A stretch of DNA of 64,000 bases from Phoebastria nigripes (GCA_035582835.1 JAYKAV010000678.1:1271754-1335753); one strand, 5' to 3'. Numbered from the stretch's first letter, positions 35,417 to 48,027 are shown. Translations and numbers: made by a program. Notes: generated by a model from the sequence alone, not told the origin.

Positions 35417-38400
35417 GTGACAGTTTTTACCTCTCTTGGTCCTTTATTGGACCGCTACTTTTTAACTTCTGGAATTTGACAGATTATTTTCCTTTTACAG
35501 TCATAGCTGCTTTTTCAAGTTAATAGAAACGGTTGCCGTAGATGCAACCTTATACCCTTTCCCCTTACACTAGGGAAGAGACAGAAGGGCCACTTGTCAA
35601 AAGTCTCAAATGCTGGAGGGGAGGAGGATGTTGCTGATGCCAAAGAAATCTGAGAAACACACACCTGTTGTTATTTCAGAGTGCTGTGCTTCTGCTGATA
35701 GTTGGCTGAGGTTTAAACTTATGTGTGATTTAACTCTATTTCATAATTCCACAAGAAAGTTACACACTAGGGTGAACAAGGACAAGTCAAAAGCCGAGAA
35801 GTTACTGGCTGTTAGATCGACTTTGGAAATTGGCAGTGGTCCTCCAAATGAAAAGGAGTCCCTGCATTTTTGCAGGCAGCCACTGGCACACATCTACTGG
35901 GACAGGCATTTCAGCCAAAGGGGTTTGGGGCTGCATTTCAACCCCATCTGCTTTTGTCACCCGTCCATCCTGACATGCTTACTTTGTCAGCCAGAGATTT
36001 ATGTTTTTTTTTCCCCAACTCTGTGTCTGTGTTGTGAGAGTTCCTGGCTTCCTAAACTATTCTGGGCAGCTGTGTTGGGCCTGAGGCTCTAGCTCAGTGT
36101 TTAAAGCCAGTTTTTCTACTATACTCATGCTGGTTTGTATCTTGCATCACTGCCTCTTTTGCATCTGACACTGAGATACTACCTAACAGTGGTCAAAGGC
36201 AGTAGAATTTGGCTTTGTGAAAATTACTCTGGCACCTGAAGACCGACNGTTAAATCAAGCATTTCTCTATATGTTTCTTTTGTGATAAAAATATCTGCCC
36301 TGCCCTGCCCTGCAGCTTATGTGAAACAATGGGCCTTTGCAACTGAAGGTGGAGGAGAATGCTGGCTCCATCACTTTTTCTTCTGGTATAAGGGTGCTGG
36401 AGATACTCTTCAGCCTCTTTTCCTTTCCTTATATTTTCCCTTCTTCTTACTGATTATTCTCCATGAGGTCCAGAGGACTGTCCTTCTAAACATACACCTG
36501 TATCCTGTAGGAAAAGGGTTACCTGTTTTAGCTCCACTCTGCCAGCCAAAGACAGAGTTCAGAACCTTAACTGCACCAGCGCAGCTGCCTTGTTAGGGGA
36601 CTGTTGTTGACAAACCTGCAAACTTTTAAAGTTGAAAAGAAACCTAGTTCTTTTTTCATCATCACTGCATTTCACTTTGCAAATGCTTTGCATATCTACA
36701 GTATGATGTACACTGTTGAGTGTATCAGATAAAAGTGGACAGGTCTGTGTGTCAGGTTGGGTCCAATTTGCAGGGAGAGAAATCTGTTATGAAAAACATA
36801 CCACTTGGACATCAGTTTCATTAGTTCTTTTCAATTCCTAATTTCCTTAGGTGTTAAGTGAATATATGTTCTCTTCTAACGCATTTTAGGAGTTTCATTT
36901 CTGTTCCATATATGTAGCTGTAAATATCTCCCCTGGTTTCTGTTCAGCTCTACCGGACCCAGTGATCTGGTGTCATCTCTTTCTTTAAAAATACTTAGAA
37001 ATGTACTTTCCAGAGTGGGATTTGGTCAGTGCAGTTGCCGTAGCAGTTTTGGTGTAGTGACGGCAGGAGGCCTGAANGGACACCCCTCCGCGCCCCTCCA
37101 ACTGCAGAAACACACGCTGCAGCGGTGAGTTGTGCCTTCCTGTGTCTGTAACCCCTGGAAGTTAATGCACACACAAGCCTTGCTGAGCTGATGCCATTTG
37201 TTTGCATACCATTTGCAGCAACCTGAATGACTGGTTATTCTGGTCAGGACAAAACAGCACTGACATCATGTGATTCTGGCAAAGTGAGCCACACTGGATC
37301 CTGGCCTTTGAATACCCAAGGGGCTGGCAGCAGTCTCAGGGGTTGGCTGGCAGCCCCATTGAGCTCGCTAGTAATCAGTTGACTGCCGGGCTGGACAAGC
37401 TGCCCTACTTTCTCTGACAAGCTCTGTCTAAAAGAATGATGGGCATCCTGCCACTAGCGCTCTTTAGTGGAGTTACTGAAGATTAACTGTTTAGCAGCTC
37501 AGCACTGACAGTGCTTCCCTTTGAAGAATGGGTGTCGGAGAGGACATTGTTGAGTAGGGGGTGCCACTTCTTTGTCTCACTTGTTGCATATTTTAATCCT
37601 AAGAAGCAAGACTTTCTTTTTTTTCTTCCCCAATGTCCTTCTTGCCAAATTTCAGAGAAATGCCATTAGATTTGTTTCCTTTGAATTTTCTAAGGTTTGT
37701 TTTATTTTTTAATGAAATGTGACATTCTGCTAATTACTCAAACCCTAAGATCCTACACTGCAGAAATCCCTGGAGGAAAGATAGACAAAAGAAAAGTCAA
37801 CTCTTTGAAAGACCCAGAACATTTAGTATTTATTTATTATGACAGATGTACTCATGTATATTTCTTCCAACAAAACTTTTGATGTGTCCTCTATGAAAGA
37901 TAAAACGGTATATTCAGGGTAGAGGGAGAGTTAGATTTGTGAATAGTTTCGAAAACCTGATTGTCATAAACATGAGACTGACTGTTGGCTATCTGAAGTG
38001 TAATGAATCAGTCATAACTACAAACAAGAAAGGTTATATTAATGAAAAGTCTGTTTATCGAGTGGTGCTGTAAGTTGGTGGAAATACAGTTATTGTACTG
38101 TCCCACCAAAAGCAAGGAAGTGCTCAAATAAAGACTGTAGGATAGGTATTTTTTCAGCAGGTATTTTGTGTAATACTTTGCTTGATAATGAGATTGTTTC
38201 CAAGATAAATTTTTCTTTGAGTCATTAATAATTTAAAACATGCCACTGGCTTTTTTAGATAGACTTCTGAAAAAGGGAGTTTGTTGTGTTAATATTGTGA
38301 TTCAAACGAACTAATCCAAATTCTTAGGAAGTCAGTGAAAGTCCGTATGGACTCTCTGAAAATTATGAGAAACATAAAAGCTTATTATTCTGGAATGTCT

Positions 38401-38892
38401 TTGTATTCCATCTGTTACATGTGTAAACACAATGTCAAATCTGTATGTAGTGTAAGCTGGCATATCTTGGCATTAGTTACAACGCAAGTTAGCTGGTTCT
38501 TTGGGTTTGCTGCATTTGAAAATTATTTTCCTATCGGTTAAGAAAATGGCAGGCAGAGAAATGAAAAGATAAAATGACATTCTGAGGATACCTTTGGTTG
38601 CTAATAGATTCTTTTGACACATGTAAGTAAAAGGTTTCCATTTAAATATTTTGAAAAACCCCATCTGCATATGTTCTACCACCCTACCTTCTGCTATGAA
38701 TGTAATACTTGGACTCCGCTGATTTATAGGACAATAACCGAACAGCTCAGCCAGTGAGTGGCAATTTGGAAATACTCTTCCTACTTTTAGACCACATACA
38801 ATTCATTTATTTTGGTGTTGCTTTCAGAAGTCTTTCTCCTCACGTTTTCTAAAACTTGAGAGTAACCTTATTCTTAAGCCTCTTTGTTTTAG
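35417..38892. other. Non-coding stretch, no supported gene
   Basis: It includes a 160-codon plus-strand frame (35610-36092) and a 104-codon frame (36282-36596), both without recognisable domains. There is a triple TGCCC repeat at 36296-36312. A CpG-richer patch at about 37010-37130 ends in a donor-like GCG-GTGAGT (GT at 37125). The area at 37330-37520 is mixed in composition. Unresolved bases lie at 36248 and 37077. Confidence 0.45.
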
Positions 38893-38956
38893 GTCACAAG
38901 TTCAAATGGCTGCCTGGCAGACAATGGTTGATCGGTTGACTGACCAGTCATTGTAA
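38893..38956 (+). other. Candidate terminal exon with hairpin (very weak)
   Basis: A good acceptor-like CCTCTTTGTTTTAG ends at 38892. In the phase starting at 38894 a 20-codon frame (SQVQMAAWQTMVDRLTDQSL) ends at TAA 38954-38956. The same bases contain a nested inverted repeat, TGACTG-AC-CAGTCA at 38937-38950, with outer ACAA/TTGT pairing possible. The frame is too short to exclude chance. Confidence 0.12.
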
Positions 38957-41127
38957 ATAACTTCCATCAACTATCTGCTGAGAGATGAGACCTTCCAAAA
39001 CCCTCTGATAACTTGGACCCATTGCTATCAGGAGATGCCTTAGCTCTTTCACCTGGAAGTACATATATTTTCATCCCACCCAGCATGCCAATGAGACACA
39101 ACTTCCTTGTTCACGAGTGAAAATACAGCAAGAACGCAAACAGCAGTTTCCTCTAGAGACACCTGTACTTGTTTCTCTGGCTTTTTACTTGTGACCTTTA
39201 GTTGCTTTTCTATCCCAGAACAACTCTTCACTTTGAAGGGTCCAGGCACGACAGAAAATTGGTAGTGACAGCATTTTTAATTAAAAGCAAGAATGAAAAA
39301 CTGTTTAAATCCCATAAATATTGTAGTCAGTCTTTGTGAGTGTCATTCACTATGAATGAAAAAACAGACTATTCATACAGAGGTAAGATATATATGTGCA
39401 CGATTTGAAAGTGTTTTAATTTACTCCAATCTTAATCATAGCACCGGTTGTCGAGATACTTCTAGTGGATATTAGTAGTCAGATTTTGAAAAGAAGGTTT
39501 GTTCTTTACTCAGATAGACTCTTTCAAGTGTGGTGTAGCTTTACGAGGAAGTAAAGAGTAGAGTAGAGAAGAGTATTGTAGAAACTCATGAAGAGTTATC
39601 ATCCTCTAACTGATATGCTCCTATAGTGCATTCATGCATAATTCAAAAAAGAGGCATTGATTGCATATTGCAGCATAAGTGCTGATTTTTGATTGCTATT
39701 TTAGTCGTACATTTCTAATTCTCAAGAGATAACTTTATTCAATTAAAGAAAAAGCCTACAAGTTAATTTCTTTGCCAATGTAATTTTGAAGAATTGTCAT
39801 TTGAATTCTCTCAGAACCATTCTTTTGTGATTATGATGTAGGTGCCTGTATATCATGGCAGAAACATGCCTTTTATGTCTGCATTTCTCAACCTCTGTTT
39901 TTAGACAAATGACAGTAGATCATTGCAGGAGGGTTGCTTCAGCCATTTAACTGATTGTATCCTTTTCTTCCTTTTGTTTTAGACCATTAAGCCAGAAAAA
40001 TGTAGTGTTTCAGTGGGCTACTGCTGAATGTGAGCCTTCAGAGGGGGGAAAAAGAAAAGACATTGAAACTTGGAAGTTATATTTAATTTTGCTTATGGAC
40101 AAATTAATAATTTTGTATCAAATATATATGTTCTTACCCATGATAATGCTAAAAGCTGCTACTGTGGATTGTAGGCGTGCAGATACTCTACATTTTGCAG
40201 GGAGGGGAGAGGTTACTAGACTAGTTTGTGGAGGAATCATCTGGAGTAGCTAATTTTATTAAAACTTCCCTGATTGCAGATATTTGCAGATATTGCAGAT
40301 ATTCCCCAGTGATTTGCAAAGCATCAGTGCATTTCTGAACATGACAGTTTATAAAGCTTTCAGTTGCTCTATTTCAGTACTTCAGTGTGAAAGAGTATTT
40401 CAGACATAATTTAAACATTTTCTTGAAAGTTTTCTTTCTCCATTTTTTATTGAACAATGAACTGTATAAAATAAATTCCCATGGAGTAAAAGTATGTTGT
40501 AAGGTCTTTGACTGATACAGAATAATTGCTTTGTTGATTGTATATCCATGCATGATAAGATATGCATAAGAAGAAATCTGGTACAGAAGTATAAATAATA
40601 CTTATCTTTAAGCCAGCATCTGTCATCTGCTTCAGCAGACAGTGTTTTCTTTCATTCCTGCACAAAAAGAGCTGAGAGATTTATGGAGCAGCTTTGTTTG
40701 CGCTCTGTGATGCTTAATCAATTTTTATTAAATTCTAAATTAAAACTTGGCTTTCATCATAGTCTTTTTTTTCTCCCAGTAGACGTATCTGATGTATAGA
40801 ACAGGAGAAAGGCTCATGACAGCCACAAAGTTTATGCAAAGGTGGGAGGGCTTCAATCCTGAACTCCAGAGCACTTCGTTTTCAGTGGGGCAACTCTCAG
40901 TCATTTTTCAGAAGCTACATTGGTATTTCTGTGTTCAGACTGTGACATTCATGAATACAACTAAACCAGAACAACCTTGAAGGTATTAAAATCTTTAGAC
41001 TCCCTTTTCGGTATAATTATTATTGATCTTTGCAAGAAATCTCTGAAAGAATTTTACTCTTATTAATTGCAGATGGTATGTATGGTTCTGTTAATCAAAC
41101 TGTGATTAAAGATGGCTTTTCAACTTC
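38957..41127. other. Non-coding stretch, nothing firm recognised
   Basis: AT-rich unique DNA. A strong acceptor-like pyrimidine tract and TTTTAG end at 39982, followed by an 86-codon open frame to 40253 of hydrophobic, low-complexity composition that I do not accept as an exon. A 10-bp unit (TTGCAGATAT-like) is repeated three times at 40274-40303. Confidence 0.5.
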
Positions 41128-41312
41128 ATGGCACTTTAAAACATTAGCTAATCCACATTATACACTGAGATATGTAAATAAGTAGCGTTATCTCCATTTT
41201 ACAGATGAAGAAATTAAGGCAGAAGTGCTAAGTTACTTAGTCAGGGTCACATCTCTTGAAAGAGGCAGAATATAGACTACAGGAGTGCTTGAGTCCTTTG
41301 CTCGAATCACAT
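41128..41312 (-). repeat. Ancient MIR SINE, near full core
   Basis: Read on plus, the MIR consensus is followed in reverse orientation: CACTTTAAAACATTAGCT, then GTTATCTCCATTTTACAGAT, GAAGAAATTAAGGCAGAAG, AAGTTACTTAGTCAGGGTCA, AGAGGCAGAA, and GAGTCCTTTGCTC near the end. These match the TTATCCCCATTTTACAGATGAGGAAACTGAGGC... order of MIR over ~180 bp. It is the best-preserved SINE in the window. It lies about 350 bp from the L3-type CR1, also on the minus strand. Confidence 0.9.
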
Positions 41313-41664
41313 CTCTTTCTAATTACAGTAATAAATAATATACACTTACCATATACACAATTTTTATTTTCAGAGTTTAGATACATGAAATAAATGAGTC
41401 ATCCAAGATACAGAAATGTGTCTTAAAATCTGTTACTGTGAGAGAAGATGATTACAGCATTGGGGAGTCAGTTTGGATGATACGATTTTTTGCTCTGAGT
41501 CAGGCCAGTGTTCATCCTCATTTCATACAAGAATGGTTCCATGCAAACAAATGCCAAGAGTCAAGCACAAATGTAAGAAGATAGAATTAAAATTATTTGT
41601 GCATTTATTTCTTCCAAAGAGGAAATCCCCTAGACTGCTTTAAAAGAAGAAAACAAATATATGG
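41313..41664. other. Non-coding spacer between two old repeats
   Basis: About 350 bp of AT-rich sequence between the MIR and the L3/CR1 fossil. Nothing else is recognised. Confidence 0.6.
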
Positions 41665-42070
41665 AACCTGAGGTCAGAATGGACATTTGATCTGCTAGTT
41701 TGACCTCAGTGTAACCCAGTAGCAATTCTTGGCCTAGCAACTTGCATTTGGTTGAGCTCATTTCCAGAACGCTATCCAGCCTTGGTTGGAGAGGGGTATC
41801 CATTGCTTCTCTTGTAGTTTGTTCCAATGGTTTGTCATTCTTGCTCTTGCTAAATTGAGGTTGTTTAACTTCACCATATAGTTTGTGTTATGCCATTCAT
41901 GATTAAATTGACGAGCTCTTTAGGACCTGTTATTTTCTCTCTGTGAAGGTACTTACACACTCTAATCAAAACACTTTTTTCCTTCTTTTCAAAGAAGTGT
42001 CTTATTGTAGGACTTATTCTGTGACCTCCGAGTAATGTTTATGTCTCAGTCCTTCACTCAAATGTGAAGA
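41665..42070 (-). mobile_element. Ancient CR1/L3-type LINE 3' fragment
   Basis: In reverse orientation the stretch follows the older CR1 type seen in turtles and as L3 in mammals: GAGGTCAGAATGGACATTT, TCTGCTAGTTTGACCTC, TTGTTCCAATGGTTTGTCA, TTATGCCATTCATGATTAAA, GAGCTCTTTAGGACCTGTTA, AGGTACTTACACACT and GACCTCCGAGTAATGTTTAT, co-linear over ~400 bp. The 3' end is at about 41670. The region corresponds to the 3' UTR and the end of ORF2, but no continuous reading frame is left. It is much more diverged than the CR1 at 4883-5430 and shows no ATTCTRTG octamer end. The 5' edge near 42070 is approximate. Confidence 0.85.
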
Positions 42071-44762
42071 CAGAATAGTGCTTCTGCTGCTTTCCTCTTT
42101 TCATAGAGCTAAAACTAGCTTTGTCCTAGATTGTGGTTGGGAGCTTGTATTGAGTTTTCATCCTTAAAGCCTTTCAGAGTCACAGGTTTTGGGCACATTG
42201 TCCTCCATTCTTGTTTGTCCTGTCTAAAAAAATCATGGGGGAAAAACTGAAGAGGAACCATCTTCTCAGTATACTCAAAGGGATCTTGATAGATAATAAA
42301 AGAAATTGCCACTTCAGTGTCTTCAAGGAAATTTAAAAAATAACAATGTGAAAAGAAATATTTTTGTTTGCCATAACAGCTCTGCTTTCAGATAGTTTGA
42401 CTTGTGTCTTCTACACGCAGTCTCTGGTACACACCAGGCTGACTTTGAGATTGTTTGTTATCCTCACTCTACTGAGTAGTTAAACACTAACTACAAAGTT
42501 TGCTGAAAAGCGAATCTCTCAGTCCCCAAAGCTGCTTGAAAAGACTCCTTCCAGTTTATGCATGTTCCTTTTAAGAAATACAGCAGGCAGTAAATTCAAA
42601 TCAGTGTGCCTGAATTCATTAATTTCCTTTGGTGGGTTGTTGTAGAGAATCTGAGAAAATAATTTTGGTGATAACTCTAAGAAGAGTGGAATACAGCCTC
42701 CAGAGTTTTTATAGCTTAACTCCTGATCAAAGAGATGTCAGTTAGTTCTCTTTGTGTCCTTTTGCCTCCTTTATCCAGTCAAACCGCTGCTTGTTATCTG
42801 TCCTGAACACATTACTTCTGTGTCCAGTGCAGCAGCACGGAAAAAAAGCGTGGGGCTGAGAAACTGGAAGAACTTAGAAAGGAAGACAAATAAAGAAAAG
42901 TGTCACTGAAATTTTAAAATGAAAACAGGATGTGAACACGATGTACAAGCGTGCTTTCATGATACAGTGCAACTGTCTTTGTAGCTGCCCAGCTATATGC
43001 TGTGCTGCTGTTTGCCAATGTTCCTTTTTTGCTGCATGGAACACAATACAGATCTACTAAGTTTGTGTCTGTTTCATGTGGAGTAAATTTAGAGTAGATG
43101 AACTGAGTCTTTGGAGCCATTGCCAAATGAGGTGGTGATGATGGCTAGAGAGGTTTGGAGTTGGGGAGTGCTTCTGACAGGAACACAGTGCATACTGCGT
43201 CATGCCTTTGACCATGGTGCTTTAGACACACTGCCAAGTGTTTGTAACAAGATAATGCTGTTACTGCACTTTACTTTTAACTTTCCCCTTGCATAGAGCA
43301 CATTTCCTTTTTTGTTTTATAAACTGTGCTCTCCATAGTTTTTGTACCTTTGTAAACAGTTCGGACTATTGATATGTTGGCAAAGTATGAGGTAGTTTCT
43401 TACCGTTTTCTCCTTGTTATATGCTGTTATACACTCCATACTCAGTTTTGGTAGTGTGGTCAGTTTAACTCCCTAAAATATGATAAAGACTTGGATGACA
43501 AATAGCATTTTATTGGTAGATGTTGGGGAAAAAAAAAAGGGGGCATTACTTGTATCTTTTAAATGAGCAGGAAGTCAACTATCAATATGATAGTCATAGT
43601 ATATGTGAGGATGTACCCTTAGCAATGGTTAGATCAAGATTTTCTAAGAAAAACAAGAGTTTAATCTTGCTGCTTTATATAGGGAGAAACTGAGTCTTCT
43701 TTTTCATAAAATGCAAAACCTGATGATTTTAAAATTTAGTGGATGTTATTGAAATCTAAAAAAGAATACTAATTTTAATCCACAAATTATTCGTACATAT
43801 ATGGGCTGAAACTTCACCTTTTCAAAAGGAGAACAATGACATTATTTTTACAATTGGCAATGGTCATATAAAACTGAACTGTACCACACCATTGAGACTA
43901 TGCTATAACACAAGTTCTTAAGTTGTAAAAACTACAGTAATACCTTTCAGTAATGTTAAAGATGGTGTAACACATTTCATCCCAACTCTTTTTTTCCTCT
44001 TTTAGTCTGTTTTTAATGCTGTTCTTTAATGGATCTTGTAACTGGGGTCTCCTTTTGAACTAAAAATTTGCCCCTGCCTGGATGAGGTAGCTGTCCTGTA
44101 TCTGATGGTGATATATAGTGATTGTGCAGGAGCTTTGGTTTAACCCTGATATCTTGCAGTCACCACAGGTACCTTTGAGAAGGTAAGATTATATTAACTA
44201 GGAATGATCCTAACCGCAGAGGTTTGTCAGGCTCCAGCTTGAGACGTTTCTGAGACACTGAGCTTCTGAAATATTGAGTATCTTTAACTTCAGCGTTAAA
44301 CTTCTGCCTCTGTTCACCTCAGAGGCAGCTGCATATCTGTGGTGGATAAAATGATTTCTAGTGGTATAAAACAATAGTGATACCTTTTTTTTTCAATACC
44401 TTTTTTTTTTAAGAGTTTTTTAAATGCTGTGATGTTTGCCCGGTAGCATGCCATATCAGCACACAATAGCACAGCTCTTGTAATGTTAATCTGGTCATCC
44501 ACATCATAACAGTTTTGTAGGCTAGTCAGAAAAGCAGGGTCAAAGCTGTGCGATGTGGTTCTGGCAACACTTCCGCTGTTTCTTCGTGCTCTTGCTTTTT
44601 GTAAAAAGGTATCTGTTAACCCTGAAAAAATACGCTAACCGGTAAATGAAAATGTACTTCTTGTGGTTTGGCTACCTTAGTTACCATTGTGAATAACCTT
44701 CTTATGTTTGTGTTTGCAAGAGTGGTTTTCCACTCAGGAGGGTTACTGAGTCACCTTCTCAG
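42071..44762. other. Non-coding stretch, nothing recognised
   Basis: AT-rich unique DNA with an A9-G5 junction near 43530 and T-runs near 44384 and 44402. No exon, RNA gene or repeat family recognised. Confidence 0.55.
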
Positions 44763-44876
44763 CTTGCACACCTTCTCTCTTTCTTTCTCCGCCACAACCA
44801 TGGCTTTGAAACGGCAGCGCAGTGCTGGGCCATCACAGCAGTAGAAAAACCGGTCACCACGAGTGATTTCGTGCTG
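44763..44876 (+). other. Candidate 114-bp phase-0 exon (weak)
   Basis: An acceptor-like ACCTTCTCAG ends at 44762 and a near-consensus donor CTG-GTGAGTAA starts at 44877. The 114 bp between them are open in the phase starting at 44763 (38 codons, ending ...VEKPVTTSDFVL), so length and frame fit a symmetric phase-0 exon. In another phase, a well-placed start in CCACAACCATGG (ATG at 44810) opens a 14-codon frame (MALKRQRSAGPSQQ) to a TAG, which would fit a 5' non-coding exon with a short upstream frame. I do not recognise either peptide. The acceptor has only a moderate pyrimidine tract. A CpG-richer pocket lies directly downstream. Confidence 0.2.
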
Positions 44877-45450
44877 GTGAGTAAATATTGTTGCAGAGCT
44901 GGAGATTAGGAAATGGAAAGAAAGTTAAGGACCAGGAGATCTCTCTTGAGCAAAGCATTTATCTGAACAGCCTGGAGTGTTTATCTGCTGCTTTTCTGTT
45001 TTTTTTTCCTTCTTCTGGTAAAAGAGTGAAGAATAGGTACCGAGTTCCAAAGCACTGACTCATGGGGCCACAATGAAGCATTAGGATACAGCCATTTCCT
45101 ACCTTTGTTTGAAATCAGTGGAGTAGCCCTGGCGGATGCCGGCCCTCGGCTGCAGGCCTTGGTGGAAGGAAATGCTTTTCGTCTTTATTGAGTACGGAGT
45201 GCTGTTTAGCAATTACTTGGTGCCATCGCATGCGGCAAGCGTTGTGTAAAACACTTTGCTGTGTGTTGCTATATGCCGTAGCCACCTGAGGCTCCGAGGT
45301 GATTAACGCGCGCTCCAGGAAAAGTACTTGCCAGGTAGTTAGAAGAGCGTGGCGAGGAAGGTAATGAATCGTAAGAGCGCTGTCTACTTGCACCATATCT
45401 TTCTGAGGCTGTTTTACAGGTGTAAATAAAGTATCACCAGCGCGTCTTTG
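44877..45450. other. CpG-richer pocket, possible regulatory element
   Basis: Between about 45120 and 45450 there are roughly twenty CpGs, far more than in flanking DNA, including CGGCC, ACGCGCGCTCC (near 45307), GCGTGGCGAGG and AGCGCGTC. A GATTAA homeodomain-type motif precedes the ACGCGCG block. A minus-strand 162-codon frame (45115-45603) overlaps it without any recognisable domain and may be a by-product of composition. Retained CpGs suggest an unmethylated or constrained element; function is inferred only. Confidence 0.35.
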
Positions 45451-48027
45451 AATCTGAGAAATATTGTTATGGCAAGATGGAATTAAGCACAGAAAAGAAG
45501 AATTTGTCTTGCCTGAAGTGATGCTACGGATTCTGTGGCTGAACTGAAAATAGGTTGTATGAGTTTGGGCTCCTATTTTTCCGCTCTGACCACTTAACTC
45601 CACTTAAATTTGGGTGTCGTAGTCTCAGAAAAGACAGCGCATTTGCATGTAGTGAGAGTGAATGCCTTAAAAAACCCCAACTCCCAGGGTAAGTAAAGCA
45701 GTGAAGCACTAAAAGAAGCAATGGGAGTACTAAAAGAAAAACAATGACAATTGGAAACTTACGTGGTCGTTGTGTATTTATCTTTAGCCTTGATTCATTG
45801 AGACTCTTTCCAGTATTTTTTTCTGGGTTCTTCTATAAATGACTCTTGAGACCTTTCATTTATCAACACTAGACACAATTTTTTGATATACTTTTTTTTA
45901 AACTCCCTTTAATCTGTATGGTTTAGTGATTTCATTTACATCTCAGGTTTATTGGTGACTTACCGTTCTCTTCTTAAATAGTGCCTTATTGGCATCTGCG
46001 ATCAGTGTTAGTGAACACATTAAAAAAAAAAAAAGGAAAAAAGTATAATCCTGGAAACTCTCCAAAGAGGAGTTAGGAAACGACGTACGGACAAATGCTC
46101 CTGCTTGGAACAAAACAGAAAATGGTCCCTGGTTCATGTGTTTGTCTATGTGTGTGTTTTTAGTTTTTGTTAAGCCAAAATTAAACACAGTAGAGTTCAC
46201 TGTTTGCTAATCACCATGTGTTTACTTTCCCTTCCAAAACTGAAGTTGCCAACCAATACATTTCCTACCCAGAGCTATGAATCTGTCCAAATAAACAGGG
46301 GAAGTAGTAAAACAATGACACTATATGAAAATACATCCTCATTCATTAAACAGAGTCCAAAAATTTTTGTGGAATTTAGCAGTAACAGAGGAATGTGCAT
46401 CTTATGGGCTATCCAGCATATGAAAAAATAATAACATAACATGAATGATGTTCTTAAGAAAAACACTTATCCTGTTGGTTTACAGAGATGAACATTGATT
46501 CTTTTATATTATGCTGCTTCTGTAATCCCTGTGGACTGGTGCATTTTGGGTATCTCATGGTTTTATGTTAATTAGGAAGGTAAGCATCTTGCAGAGAACA
46601 AATAATCAATTCTAACTACCATCTCAATCATTAAAGGTTACCACTGTGTCCTTCAAAGTGAATTTTAAAAGGGCTTCTCTCACAGACCACAGAAGCAACA
46701 GCAGAAATGTTAGATGCAAAATTAGGTAATGTCTTTTGCTTGTATGACCAACTAACATTGGGAGAAACAGTCTTATATGTGTGACAGAAAAGAAGCTGTA
46801 CCAAACAGCTGTCCATCTCTTCCCACCTGCCAAATTCAATTAATTTACAAAATTTTTGATCTGTGGCAGAACTTACGCTGATGTCAGCAGATGGTTTGCA
46901 AATGAGTCAAAAGTAGCATTAAGCCTCAATATTGGCTATGGCTGAGCTGGAGGATGGGAGATGAGTTTTTTCAACACCTCACGCTGTGTTACACCCATTG
47001 GGTGGAAAAATAAAGAGCTACGCAAAATGCACGGGAGCAGACTGTGATATGAAGATTAACAATCCTAGTTCCTCAAGAGCACACATTTTAGATCTCACCC
47101 AAAGGAAGAGACTTTCAGGGGCACATCAGCCTTTGATGCTTGTGGTTTAGAGGAAAGTGGGTTTCTGTATGAATCATCTACACTGCTGCCTGCTGCGGTT
47201 CCCTGTCCAGGGAGTGGGATGGAACTTCATACAGCCAGCAGTGAACCTCAGGGGAAAGTACACAGTGTGTGTGAAACTTCATGGGGATCCATGCTTTTCA
47301 GGCCCCTTGTTCTTGAGATGCAGTCCTGAAATGGCAGGACATTCTGCCCTGGGGATGCTCCTTGATTGTCCTTGGCAGCAAGTCAAACAACTGCCTCTTT
47401 CTTCCAGCAAACCATCTATTTGTTCTCTGTAGATGTGATTTTTTGAACCCTGTCCAAAGCATGATACATTTAAGTGTCCACGCTTGAATCTTAAGACTTG
47501 CCATGCAAGGTGATGGCCTGGGACTGTCTGATGCTGCATTGTAACAACTACAGCATTCCCACTCTGCGTCTGTGGGGTTTTTTTTGAAGTGCCTATGGCA
47601 GCTGCAATTACCCCTTCCATTGATATTTCCTTTGCCTTTTTAATTTTATTTGTTAGTGTTTATGAGCTTGAATGCTAAGAAAAATGTTTCTGTTACAGTT
47701 GGGAGCACATTCTTTACAGTGAGGCATGGTGCACAATGGTCCTGTTAGTCTGTACTGAAACAAGAACAGCAAGAGATGTGAACTTCTTGCAGTCCTCTGT
47801 GACTGGGGGGCTCTGACTTTAAAGTTGAGCAATTACCCCTGGGATGCCTAGGAATTAACCAGTTCACTGTTAATCATAAAGGACAGGGCCAGCAGAAACG
47901 CTTGCCCGAGCCATGCTTAGGGCCTCTTTACCTTCATCTAGCAGATACCTTCCTTGGAGAGTGAATTCTGGGGGACTGAGGTTTCAAATTTGAATAATCA
48001 GATTGGTACACAAAACACAACTTGCTG
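45451..48027. other. Non-coding stretch, nothing recognised
   Basis: AT-rich unique DNA. Frames at 47157-47620 on both strands overlap one another without domains. No repeat family recognised. Confidence 0.55.

Noticed and set aside
35610..36092. 160-codon plus-strand open frame
   Set aside because: No recognisable domain; Cys/Leu-rich C-terminus looks like translated pyrimidine-rich DNA. A search with the translation would decide.
39983..40253. Open frame after a strong acceptor-like site at 39982
   Set aside because: Long hydrophobic, low-complexity translation and no downstream donor support.
45115..45603. 162-codon minus-strand open frame
   Set aside because: No domain or codon pattern convincing enough; it overlaps the CpG-rich pocket, where stop codons are rarer. 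Kept only as part of the pocket.
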